DNA of 13,615 nucleotides from JBBQSF01 sp038214085. GTDB lineage: Bacteria > Bacteroidota > Bacteroidia > Bacteroidales > CG2-30-32-10. Location of the stretch: assembly GCA_038214085.1 (NCBI GenBank), contig JBBQSF010000087.1, forward strand, positions 1 through 13,615, written 5' to 3'. The notes under the pieces were generated by a model. It made no database searches. It had not been told where the DNA came from and was given only the letters and a program-made list of their open reading frames with translations. This document shows positions 1 through 6,998 of this stretch, one piece after another. Within the stretch, counting starts at the first letter, position 1. The number at the start of each line of letters is the position of its first letter. Position numbers and translations under genes: made by a program.

Positions 1-1238
1 TGCAAACGGGCACGTATTTCATTTTCTCTGGCATTGTTTCCTGGATTATATATTTTCTTGCCGGCAATTTTTTCAGGAAGAAATTCTAGGTCGGCAAAAT
101 TCCCCGGATGGTCATGAGCATACTTGTATTGCTTGCCATAACCAAGTTCTTTCATGAGTTTTGTGGGGGAATTTCGCAAATGCAATGGAACAGGCAAATC
201 ACCAGTTTTTTCAATCAATGCAAGGGCATCATCAATGGCAAGATAAGAAGCATTGCTTTTTACAGAAGTTGCAAGATAAACTGCGGTCTGCGATAAAATA
301 ATCCGGCATTCGGGATAACCAATAACATCGATAGCTTGAAAGCACGAATTGGCAAGTAAAAGCGCATTAGGATTGGCATTTCCAATATCTTCCGAAGCAA
401 GAATTAACATACGCCGTGCAATAAACTTCGGGTCCTCCCCTCCTGCTATCATCCGCGCCAGCCAATACACTGCGGCATTCGGGTCGCTGCCACGCAAGGA
501 TTTTATAAATGCAGAAATAATATCGTAATGCTGCTCCCCTTTTTTGTCGTACAAAGCAATATTCTGCTGAATTACCAACAATACTTTTTTATCAGTAATT
601 GAAATGTTTTCTGAATTTTCTGAATTTACAACCAGTTCTAAAGCATTTAATAATTTACGAGCATCGCCTCCGGAAATCCGCAGCAATGCTTCATGTTCAG
701 TGATCTCAATTTTAATTTTCTTTTCCGTTTCTAGAAATATTCTTGCATTATCAAGCAAAGCTAGAAGTTCTTTTACTTCCAAATCTTTCAAAACATAAAC
801 CTGACATCGTGATAATAATGGTGATATCACTTCAAAAGAAGGGTTTTCGGTGGTCGCGCCAATAAGTGTTACAATTCCTTTTTCCACTGCTCCAAGCAAA
901 GAATCTTGTTGTGATTTGCTGAAACGGTGAATTTCATCAATAAAAAGTACAGCATTTTCGCCTGATTCCTTAGCTTTTTCAAAAACGGCTCGAACATCTT
1001 TTACGCCAGAATTAATAGCGCTTAGCGTATAAAATGGCCGATGGAGTTGTTGCGAAATAATGTATGCAAGTGTTGTTTTCCCAACGCCCGGAGGTCCCCA
1101 GAAAATCATGGAAGGAATGTTACCCGAAATTATAGAATTTCTTAAAATTGCGCCTTCACCAACAAGATGTTTCTGCCCAATATATTCATCAAGGTTTCTA
1201 GGCCTTACTTTTTCAGCCAATGGTATAAAATGATTCAT
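1..1238 (-). CDS. rarA: Replication-associated recombination protein A (AAA+ ATPase), 3' end cut by window edge
   Basis: RarA/MgsA is a clamp-loader-like AAA+ ATPase that acts at stalled replication forks in the cytoplasm. The minus frame is open from ATG at 1238 to the window edge and gives 412 residues with no stop, so only the last few residues of the usual length (slightly over 420) should be missing. Visible motifs in order are Walker A GPPGVGKTT (about residues 48-56), Walker B LFIDEIHRF (98-106), sensor 1 GATTENPSF (127-135) and arginine finger LLSRCQVY (R144). A helical lid GGDARKLLN follows. The C-terminal oligomerisation region includes ARRMLILASEDIGNANP and, near the edge, HDHPGNF. 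The start fits the family N-terminus (PLAEKVRPRNLDEYIGQ), and it lies 1 nt after the bioA stop codon, which suggests translational coupling. The family call is close to certain. The precise DNA-repair role is taken from the family. Confidence 0.96.
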   Translation of the reverse strand, partial: MNHFIPLAEKVRPRNLDEYIGQKHLVGEGAILRNSIISGNIPSMIFWGPPGVGKTTLAYIISQQLHRPFYTLSAINSGVKDVRAVFEKAKESGENAVLFIDEIHRFSKSQQDSLLGAVEKGIVTLIGATTENPSFEVISPLLSRCQVYVLKDLEVKELLALLDNARIFLETEKKIKIEITEHEALLRISGGDARKLLNALELVVNSENSENISITDKKVLLVIQQNIALYDKKGEQHYDIISAFIKSLRGSDPNAAVYWLARMIAGGEDPKFIARRMLILASEDIGNANPNALLLANSCFQAIDVIGYPECRIILSQTAVYLATSVKSNASYLAIDDALALIEKTGDLPVPLHLRNSPTKLMKELGYGKQYKYAHDHPGNFADLEFLPEKIAGKKIYNPGNNARENEIRARL

Positions 1239-1239
1239 G

Positions 1240-2523
1240 CTATTTAATATTATATGATTCGAGAAAATCTGTTATTGCAGAATAAATTATGTCAAGGTCT
1301 TCGTCCGAAATACAATACGGAGGCAGTATATATAAAATGTTTCCCAATGGCCGCATAAGAATTCCCTTTGCCATAAAAAAATCATAAATTGAAGTTCTTA
1401 TATTGCTATGATAGGAAGTTCCTTCAGAAGTTTTAAGTTCAATAGCCAGAATTGTTCCTGTTGACCTGACTTCCGAAACACTTTGATAATGCTGAATTTG
1501 TTTTCGAAAAACATCGTTCCTGAAACTTATTCGCAGAACATTTTCTTCGCAAGTTTTATCTTCATACAAATCAAGGCTGGCTATAGCTGCTGCACATGAC
1601 AAAGGATTGCCAGTGTATGAATGCCCATGGTAAAGAGTTTTTGTTTTATCTTCGGAAAGAAAAGCATTGTAAATTTTTTCGTTGCATGATGTTACACCCA
1701 TTGCCATAAAACCACCTGTAATTCCTTTAGACAGGCATATAATATCTGGTTTATTTTTCAAGCGATCGGTTGCAAAAAAAGTTCCTGTGCGGTAAAAGCC
1801 CGTCATTACTTCATCAGCAATGGTAATAATATTTTTCTCATTACAAATTGCAAGCATTTCATCCAGAATTTCCGGTGCATACATAACCATTCCTGCCGCT
1901 CCTTGAACAAGTGGTTCAAAAATAAATGCAGCCACATCATCTGATTTTGCTGCCTTCTGCAATTGAAGAAATGAAATTTCCTCCTGACCTTTTACCGGAA
2001 CATCAATAAATTCAACATCAAATAATAAATCAGAAAACGGTGTTGTAAAAACACTTCGTCCACTAACCGACATAGCGCCAAAAGTATCACCATGATAGGC
2101 ATTTCGGAATGCAATTATTTTTTGTTTTTTTAATCCATTGTTTGTCCAGAATTGCAAAGCCATTTTCAGTGCAACTTCCACAGCAGTGGATCCATTATCA
2201 GAATAAAATATTTTTTTATGATTTAATGGAAGATGTTTTAGCAATCGTTCTGCAAGCTCCACAGCCGGCTCATGTGTGAATCCGGCAAATATTACATGTT
2301 CCAGTTTCATCAATTGCTCCGAAATTTTTGAAGCAATATATTTGTTGCAATGCCCTAGTGTGTTTACCCACCATGATGAAATTGCATCGATATATTTTTT
2401 GTTATTTTCATCATAAATATATGCGCCCTCACCTTTTACAATTGCAACAGGCATTCCTGACGTTTGCATTTGTGTATAAGGATGCCAAATCACCTCTTTA
2501 TCGCGTTCGGAAATTGATTTCAT
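1240..2523 (-). CDS. bioA: Adenosylmethionine-8-amino-7-oxononanoate aminotransferase
   Basis: BioA is a PLP-dependent class III aminotransferase that moves an amino group from S-adenosylmethionine to 8-amino-7-oxononanoate, giving 7,8-diaminononanoate for biotin synthesis. The 427-residue protein is full length for the family. Signature positions are IWHPYTQMQ at 12-20, the substrate-pocket tryptophans in SSWWVN (W51, W52), NAYHGDTFGAMS (Tyr143), the PLP-pyridine aspartate in ADEVMTGF (D237), the PLP Schiff-base lysine in SKGITGG (K266), HGHSYTGNP (299-307) and RPLGN (R391, equivalent to the BioA carboxylate-binding arginine). The SWW and HGHSYTGNP signatures favour BioA over ornithine or GABA aminotransferases. 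It is the middle gene of a run with the serine hydrolase (25 nt upstream) and rarA (1 nt downstream). No other bio gene is in the window, so the biotin pathway is split in this genome or continues elsewhere. Confidence 0.96.
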   Translation of the reverse strand: MKSISERDKEVIWHPYTQMQTSGMPVAIVKGEGAYIYDENNKKYIDAISSWWVNTLGHCNKYIASKISEQLMKLEHVIFAGFTHEPAVELAERLLKHLPLNHKKIFYSDNGSTAVEVALKMALQFWTNNGLKKQKIIAFRNAYHGDTFGAMSVSGRSVFTTPFSDLLFDVEFIDVPVKGQEEISFLQLQKAAKSDDVAAFIFEPLVQGAAGMVMYAPEILDEMLAICNEKNIITIADEVMTGFYRTGTFFATDRLKNKPDIICLSKGITGGFMAMGVTSCNEKIYNAFLSEDKTKTLYHGHSYTGNPLSCAAAIASLDLYEDKTCEENVLRISFRNDVFRKQIQHYQSVSEVRSTGTILAIELKTSEGTSYHSNIRTSIYDFFMAKGILMRPLGNILYILPPYCISDEDLDIIYSAITDFLESYNIK

Positions 2524-2548
2524 AATTCTATTCTATTTGAAGCTCAAA

Positions 2549-3742
2549 CTATAATTTTTCTGTAAAAATTTCTTTGTCAATCACTGCAACCGCATCTTCC
2601 ACAACTTTATAAAATGCAGTATTAACGCCTGATTCCCATTTTTGTGTACTTCCATTAGTACAAAAGATCACAGCTTTTTGGGTTTCTTTGCTGAAGTACA
2701 TACAACTGAGCAAACCATAGCCATCGCCTAAGTGTCCACACATTTTCAAATCACGAAAATAATTATCACACCCTTTCGTAGCGGTTAAAAGCTGAAATCC
2801 AAGTCCCCATGATAAAAATTGGTTTTCATAATTATCGCCATTAATACCATTGTATTTCCAAACAGTTTTTGTCATCAATTCAGCAGTTTCTTTTTTCAAT
2901 AACTGGATACTATTGAATTCCCCATTGTTCATGTGCATGATCATAAATTTTGCTAAATCGGTAAGGCTCGACCTCATTCCACCTTGTGGCCCGAACATCA
3001 TGCCATTAGAACCGGGAATATATGCAGAATAATCTTTCGCCATTGGGTTTTTAAAATGGTAATCATCGATGCCTGCAATCAATTGCATTTGGTTATTTTC
3101 GTATAATGCAGCAATATCATGATAATTGGGGATGTCACACACATTAAAACTTGCATTCATTTGCAGCGGCTCAAAAATATTTTTTCTACAGAAAACATCA
3201 AATCGCTCAGCACTGACTTTTTCAATAATTGCGGCAATAATTCCATAATTCAGATTGCTATAACAGAAATAAGTTCCAGGCATTTCATTTCCCCAAACAT
3301 CAGCAGAATAATAATTCCCTTTTATTGTCAAAAGATTTTCGAGTAATGGCGGCTCATTTAAGTGATATGAGTCCGATAAAAATTTATCATAAAACTCATT
3401 ATCACGTATTCCAGAAGTATGCGAAAGCAGCATTGCAGGTGTGATTGAAATTTCCGGAAAATTCGGATTCTTTAAATTATACCCAAGCACATCCCCAATA
3501 TCTTCATTCAACGAGATTTTCCCTTTTTCAACAAGCATCATGAAAGCAGTTGCATTGACAGTTTTTGAAATAGATGCCATTCGATATAAAGTCTGATCAG
3601 AAACCTTTTTTTTGGATGTAACATTCGACAATCCAAATGAACCAGAATACGCAAAAGAACCATCTTCTATTGCAAGAACCGACATCCCTATTAGATTATG
3701 GTACTGATATATTTCTGACAATTTACGTTCGATTTCATTCAT
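2549..3742 (-). CDS. Beta-lactamase-family serine hydrolase (class C / esterase-type), probably cytoplasmic
   Basis: This is a serine hydrolase of the class C beta-lactamase/PBP-like fold (Pfam Beta-lactamase), a family that includes esterases, D-aminopeptidases and peptidases as well as true beta-lactamases. The visible catalytic motifs are SISK at 57-60 (nucleophile S57, general base K60), YSN at 161-163, and HLGDG at 337-341 in place of the KTG triad. Further family landmarks are LLSHTSGI (105-112) and GPQGGMRSSLTDLAKF (251-266). The chain is 397 residues. It has no signal peptide: the N-terminus goes straight into MSVLAIEDGSFAYSGSFG, the first strand of the fold, so the enzyme is likely cytoplasmic, unlike most relatives. 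A HxG third motif is typical of esterase-like members, so antibiotic resistance should not be assumed. It is the first gene of the minus run ending in bioA and rarA, with a TATCTTTG element about 36 bp upstream of the ATG. The substrate is unknown. Confidence 0.88.
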   Translation of the reverse strand: MNEIERKLSEIYQYHNLIGMSVLAIEDGSFAYSGSFGLSNVTSKKKVSDQTLYRMASISKTVNATAFMMLVEKGKISLNEDIGDVLGYNLKNPNFPEISITPAMLLSHTSGIRDNEFYDKFLSDSYHLNEPPLLENLLTIKGNYYSADVWGNEMPGTYFCYSNLNYGIIAAIIEKVSAERFDVFCRKNIFEPLQMNASFNVCDIPNYHDIAALYENNQMQLIAGIDDYHFKNPMAKDYSAYIPGSNGMMFGPQGGMRSSLTDLAKFMIMHMNNGEFNSIQLLKKETAELMTKTVWKYNGINGDNYENQFLSWGLGFQLLTATKGCDNYFRDLKMCGHLGDGYGLLSCMYFSKETQKAVIFCTNGSTQKWESGVNTAFYKVVEDAVAVIDKEIFTEKL

Positions 3743-3777
3743 AAAACAGTTGCTATTTTGAAGATAGTTCTTTGATA

Positions 3778-3785
3778 CAAAGATA
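3778..3785 (-). promoter_or_regulatory. Candidate Bacteroidota -7 element for the hydrolase-bioA-rarA run
   Basis: Read on the minus strand the bases are TATCTTTG, an exact match to the TAnnTTTG element bound by the primary sigma factor of Bacteroidota. It would place the transcription start near 3770 and give a leader of about 30 nt before the ATG at 3742. No TTG was seen at the expected -33 spacing. In AT-rich DNA a six-fixed-base match can occur by chance, so the call depends on its position. Confidence 0.5.
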
Positions 3786-3799
3786 CTATTTTTGTAAAG
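3786..3799 (+). repeat. 14-bp direct repeat, copy 1 (CTATTTTTGTAAAG)
   Basis: This is an exact copy of the word at 3864-3877, 78 bp away. It abuts the minus-strand -7 element at 3778-3785, so a protein bound here would cover the upstream half of the hydrolase promoter. On the plus strand it contains TATTTTTG (3787-3794), which could also serve as a distal rrf2 promoter. Confidence 0.6.
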
Positions 3800-3863
3800 T
3801 TTTTATTTTATATAGTATGTTGATAAATTTTGTAGACTTATTACTCAATTAATTAAAATGTTT

Positions 3864-3877
3864 CTATTTTTGTAAAG
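3864..3877 (+). repeat. 14-bp direct repeat, copy 2 (CTATTTTTGTAAAG)
   Basis: This is the second exact copy of the 14-bp word. It contains the rrf2 -7 element (3865-3872) and ends 13 bp before the rrf2 ATG. It could be an autoregulatory operator of the Rrf2 protein. It could equally be a second copy of a good promoter core, since TATTTTTGTAAAG is close to what this sigma factor prefers. Confidence 0.6.
3865..3872 (+). promoter_or_regulatory. Candidate -7 element of the Rrf2 regulator gene
   Basis: TATTTTTG matches TAnnTTTG exactly and lies 18 bp before the ATG at 3891, which implies a very short leader, as is common in this phylum. No TTG is present at the usual -33 distance. A second identical element lies at 3787-3794. 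Confidence 0.5.
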
Positions 3878-3890
3878 AATATTTTCGAAC

Positions 3891-4292
3891 ATGAAACTTT
3901 CCAAAAAAAGTGAATACGCCTGCTTGGCACTTATTGATCTTTCCACAAATTACAATTTGGATTATGTTAAAATTGGGGATATTTCTAATCGGTGGTCGAT
4001 TCCAAAAAAGTTTTTAGAACAGATACTTTTAAATTTAAAGACGTCTGGCTATGTAAAAAGCAAAAAAGGATCAGTTGGCGGTTACAAACTCAATAAGACT
4101 CCAGAGCAGATCACACTTGCGGAAATCATCCGACTAATGGATGGCGCCCTTGCTCCTGTTGAATCAGCAAGTAAATATTTTTACGAAAACTCACCTGTTG
4201 AACAAAGTAAAAAATTAATTTCCATTTTCATTGATATCCGGGATTATATTTCCGATCGACTTGAGAAAATTACTTTTAAAGATTTAATTTAA
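3891..4292 (+). CDS. Rrf2-family transcriptional regulator without the Fe-S cysteines
   Basis: This is a winged helix-turn-helix repressor or activator of the Rrf2 family (IscR, NsrR, CymR, RsrR). The 133-residue chain starts with the typical MKLSKKSEYACLALIDL. The recognition-helix segment IPKKFLEQILLNLKTSGYV spans 37-55, and the wing KKGSVGGYKL spans 58-67. The dimerisation helix (ITLAEIIRLMDG) follows. IscR and NsrR carry a cysteine-rich loop after that helix, but here the equivalent stretch (about 86-106, ALAPVESASKYFYENSPVEQS) has none. The only cysteine in the protein is C11. It is therefore unlikely to be a classic Fe-S sensor and may sense a small molecule or protein, as CymR does. 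It is divergent from the hydrolase operon and upstream of a porin and an Nramp metal importer, all likely candidate targets. The family is certain; the signal and targets are inferred. Confidence 0.92.
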   Translation: MKLSKKSEYACLALIDLSTNYNLDYVKIGDISNRWSIPKKFLEQILLNLKTSGYVKSKKGSVGGYKLNKTPEQITLAEIIRLMDGALAPVESASKYFYENSPVEQSKKLISIFIDIRDYISDRLEKITFKDLI

Positions 4293-4313
4293 GTTTTAGT
4301 ATTTGTTTTTTAT

Positions 4314-4321
4314 TATTTTTG
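4314..4321 (+). promoter_or_regulatory. Candidate -7 element of the alginate-export-type porin gene
   Basis: TATTTTTG matches TAnnTTTG and would give a leader of about 55 nt before the ATG at 4383. The surrounding sequence is very AT-rich and no -33 TTG is visible at the right distance, so the assignment is tentative. Confidence 0.4.
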
Positions 4322-4336
4322 CTTTTTATTATCTAC

Positions 4337-4352
4337 TAAATCCATAGATTTA
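4337..4352. repeat. 16-bp inverted repeat in the porin leader
   Basis: TAAATC and GATTTA are perfect 6-bp inverted arms around the loop CATA. The element lies about 16 bp downstream of the candidate -7 element and 30 bp before the ATG, a place where a bound dimeric repressor could block transcription. It may also be a chance palindrome in AT-rich DNA. Confidence 0.35.
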
Positions 4353-4382
4353 ATATTATTTAAAACTCTCATAATCAATAAC

Positions 4383-5660
4383 ATGAAAAAACAACTTTTA
4401 TCATTTGTAATAACTATCTTCTTTGGAGTAATGGTTTCAAACTCTGTTTTTGCTCAGTTTTCAATAAGCGGTGAATTCCGTACTAGAGCCGAATATAGAA
4501 ATGGATATAAAAAACTTACCGATACCGACAATAATTACGCAGCATTTATAAGTCAACGCAGCAGGTTGGCAATAGCATTCAAAAATGAAAAAATAAAAAC
4601 AAATCTTTCATTTCAAGATGTGAGAGTATGGGGTGATGAAACTTTTAAAACGGATGCTGTAGGTGTAAATCTTTATGAAGCATGGATTGAAATGCCAATT
4701 TGCGACAGTCTTTTAGTAAAATTCGGAAAACAGGAACTGATTTACGACAACGAACGTCTGTTAAGCAATACAAACTGGAATCAACTTGGATTTACACACG
4801 ACGCAATAGTATTAAAATTTAAGACTAATGGATTGAATATCCATCTTGGTGGCGCATTCAATCAATCAGCAGAAAACGTATTTGGAACTGATTATACAAA
4901 AAATGTTGACAATTATAAATCGCTGACATATCTATGGATTTCTAAAAAGCTTTCTGATAATTTTAAAATTTCAGCATTAGGAATTGCAGATGCCTACCAG
5001 AAAGCAGGAACTCTTAATACAATGTATCTTAGAGGAACTTATGGGTGTACTGCAGAATATGCTGTTGACAAGAAATATGGTATATCATTACGTGGTTTTT
5101 ATCAAAACGGTAAGCTTTCAACCGGTCAGAAAGTGGCTGCTTATTATGGAAAAGCAGACATTAACTATTATGTAACACCCAAGATAAATCTTATTTTAGG
5201 AACAGAATATATAAGTGGTACAGATGCGTCAGATACTGTAAATAAAAAAAGCAATGTATTCAGTACACTTTATGGAACAGGTCATAAATTCAATGGTAAC
5301 ATGGATTATTTCACCAATATGCCAAAGGACACTAAGGGTGCTGGATTAGTGAACCCATATCTTTCGGTTAATATAAAATTGTCAGATAAAACAATGCTGA
5401 TTGCAGACTTACATTACTTCATGCTGCAAAACAATTATATTTTCAATAATAAAACCATTGGCAAAGCACTTGGTGAAGAAATAGATCTTTCAATAAAGCA
5501 GAATTTTTCAAATGAAGTAAGTCTGTTGGCTGGTGTATCAGCTTTACAAGGAACTGAATCATTAAGTTACATCTGTGGTGGAAATTACCATACAATATCA
5601 ACTTGGGCTTACGTAATGCTTACTGTAAAGCCAACATTTTTTAAAACAGACAAGAAATAA
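4383..5660 (+). CDS. Alginate-export-family outer-membrane beta-barrel (porin-like)
   Basis: This is an outer-membrane barrel with an alginate-export-type domain (Pfam Alginate_exp). In Bacteroidota the family is a broad porin group and does not imply alginate. A signal peptide covers residues 1-24 (hydrophobic LLSFVITIFFGVMVSNSVFA), with cleavage before Q25. The mature protein begins with the strand FSISGEFRTRAEY. Family landmarks follow: SQRSRLAIAFKNEKIKTNLSFQDVRVWGDE at about 57-86 (split here as SQRSRLAIAF and QDVRVWGDE), YEAWIEM (98-104), FGKQELIYDNERLLSNTNW (114-132) and the F(T)HDAIVLKF strand. The rest alternates polar and hydrophobic residues as barrel strands do. It sits between the Rrf2 regulator and mntH, 90 bp and 69 bp away, each gap holding a candidate promoter. 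A role in letting metal ions or small ligands across the outer membrane would fit that position, but this is inference. Confidence 0.82.
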   Translation: MKKQLLSFVITIFFGVMVSNSVFAQFSISGEFRTRAEYRNGYKKLTDTDNNYAAFISQRSRLAIAFKNEKIKTNLSFQDVRVWGDETFKTDAVGVNLYEAWIEMPICDSLLVKFGKQELIYDNERLLSNTNWNQLGFTHDAIVLKFKTNGLNIHLGGAFNQSAENVFGTDYTKNVDNYKSLTYLWISKKLSDNFKISALGIADAYQKAGTLNTMYLRGTYGCTAEYAVDKKYGISLRGFYQNGKLSTGQKVAAYYGKADINYYVTPKINLILGTEYISGTDASDTVNKKSNVFSTLYGTGHKFNGNMDYFTNMPKDTKGAGLVNPYLSVNIKLSDKTMLIADLHYFMLQNNYIFNNKTIGKALGEEIDLSIKQNFSNEVSLLAGVSALQGTESLSYICGGNYHTISTWAYVMLTVKPTFFKTDKK

Positions 5661-5705
5661 CCTTTCCAGATTATTTTTTTCTTAAAATTTCAAATCAAAA
5701 TTGGT

Positions 5706-5713
5706 TAGTTTTG
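5706..5713 (+). promoter_or_regulatory. Candidate -7 element of mntH
   Basis: TAGTTTTG matches TAnnTTTG and lies 16 bp before the mntH ATG at 5730, implying a near-leaderless message. It is the only good match in the 69-bp gap after the porin gene. mntH could also be read through from the porin gene, as no terminator hairpin is seen between them. Confidence 0.45.
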
Positions 5714-5729
5714 TCCTGAAATTTAATTT

Positions 5730-6998
5730 ATGATTCGGTTCATTAAAAAGTTTTTTGATCAGAATGGACATCTGGCGCGATTCCGTGGGTTAGAAGTACT
5801 TAAATATATAGGGCCTGGTTTGCTTGTTACCATTGGATTTATTGATCCAGGAAATTGGGCAGCCGATATGGCCGCAGGTTCAATGTTTGGGTATTCCCTT
5901 TTGTGGGTAATCACTCTTTCAACAATAATGTTAATTGTACTGCAACACAATGTTGCACATTTGGGAATTGCCACTGGGCTGTGCCTCTCTGAAGCAGCAA
6001 ATCTTCATTTAAAAAAATGGGCATCCCGACCAATTCTCTCCACTGCAATTGGGGCTTCCATTTCAACATCTATTGCAGAAATCATGGGTGGTGCAATAGC
6101 GTTAAACATTCTTTTTGAAGTTCCAATAAAAATAGGTTCAATAATAGTTTGTGGGATAGTTTGGGTTATGCTTTTGTCCAATTCATACTCCCGTATTGAA
6201 AAATGGATTATTGGTTTTTTAGCGGCAATCGGACTTTCATTTTTTTATGAACTTTTCCTTGTTGACGTTGCTTGGCCTGATGCAATAAAAGGATGGATAA
6301 TTCCGAGTTTTCCGCACAATTCAATGTTGATAATTATGAGCGTACTTGGTGCAGTGGTAATGCCACATAATCTTTTTCTGCATTCCGAAATTATTCAAAG
6401 CCGTCAGTGGAATCTTAAAGATGAAAAAATAATAAAAAAACAACTTGATTACGAATTTACGGATACCTTACTGTCAATGATTGTTGGCTGGGCAATTAAT
6501 AGCGCATTATTATTGCTTGCGGCATCTGTGTTTTATGATAAAAAGATTGTTGTTGACGACCTGCAGCAAGCCGAACAAATGCTCTCCCCTTTGCTTGGCA
6601 AAAGTGCAGGGGTTGTTTTTGCATTGGCATTGTTATTTGCAGGATTGGCATCAACAATTACTTCTGCAATTTCAGGTGGGTCTATTTTTGCTGGATTGTA
6701 CAATGAGCCTTATGATATTAAGGACAACCACTCGCGCTTTGGAATTGGATTGAGTTTGCTTCCCGCTCTGCTGATAATATTCCTAATTAGTAATCCTTTT
6801 CAGGCCCTGATAATTTCCCAGATGATTCTTTCTGTTCAATTGCCTTTTACTATTTTCCTTCAACTTTATCTCACTTCATCAAAAAAGGTAATGGGAATTT
6901 ATGCCAATAAATTATCTACAACTATTACTATAAGCATAATTGCTGCAATTGTAACGGTATTGAATATTATTTTATTTATTGGATTTTTTAGCAATTAA
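5730..6998 (+). CDS. mntH: Nramp-family divalent metal (Mn2+/Fe2+) transporter
   Basis: This is an inner-membrane proton-coupled importer of Mn2+/Fe2+ of the Nramp family, with 422 residues and about 11 hydrophobic segments. The metal-binding motif of TM1 is FIDPGNWAAD (D39, N42). The TM6 motif is GAVVMPHNLFLHS, with A208 and M211 at the DraNramp A227/M230 positions and H213 at the conserved histidine. TM8 shows AGLASTITSAISGG. These set it firmly in the transition-metal branch, because the methionine that favours Mn/Fe over Mg is kept. TM3 reads STSIAEIMGGAIALN where most family members have TD(I/L)AE, so the proton-pathway aspartate (D131 in DraNramp) is S114 while the glutamate (E117) is kept. 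The gene follows the porin gene and converges on a small secreted-protein gene, sharing a 4-bp TTAA that holds both stop codons. MntH is the conventional symbol; the subclade was not determined. Confidence 0.93.
   Translation: MIRFIKKFFDQNGHLARFRGLEVLKYIGPGLLVTIGFIDPGNWAADMAAGSMFGYSLLWVITLSTIMLIVLQHNVAHLGIATGLCLSEAANLHLKKWASRPILSTAIGASISTSIAEIMGGAIALNILFEVPIKIGSIIVCGIVWVMLLSNSYSRIEKWIIGFLAAIGLSFFYELFLVDVAWPDAIKGWIIPSFPHNSMLIIMSVLGAVVMPHNLFLHSEIIQSRQWNLKDEKIIKKQLDYEFTDTLLSMIVGWAINSALLLLAASVFYDKKIVVDDLQQAEQMLSPLLGKSAGVVFALALLFAGLASTITSAISGGSIFAGLYNEPYDIKDNHSRFGIGLSLLPALLIIFLISNPFQALIISQMILSVQLPFTIFLQLYLTSSKKVMGIYANKLSTTITISIIAAIVTVLNIILFIGFFSN

Noticed and set aside
2549..3742. Antibiotic-resistance beta-lactamase
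   Set aside because: There is no signal peptide, and the third motif is HLG rather than KTG. The family is dominated by esterases and peptidases, so resistance is not supported.
4383..5660. Evidence of an alginate production pathway
   Set aside because: The family name is historical. No alginate biosynthesis gene is present, and the family in Bacteroidota is a general porin group.
6481..6753. Plus-strand 90-residue open frame inside mntH
   Set aside because: It is a frame shadow of the membrane segments of mntH, with no start context or protein-like composition.
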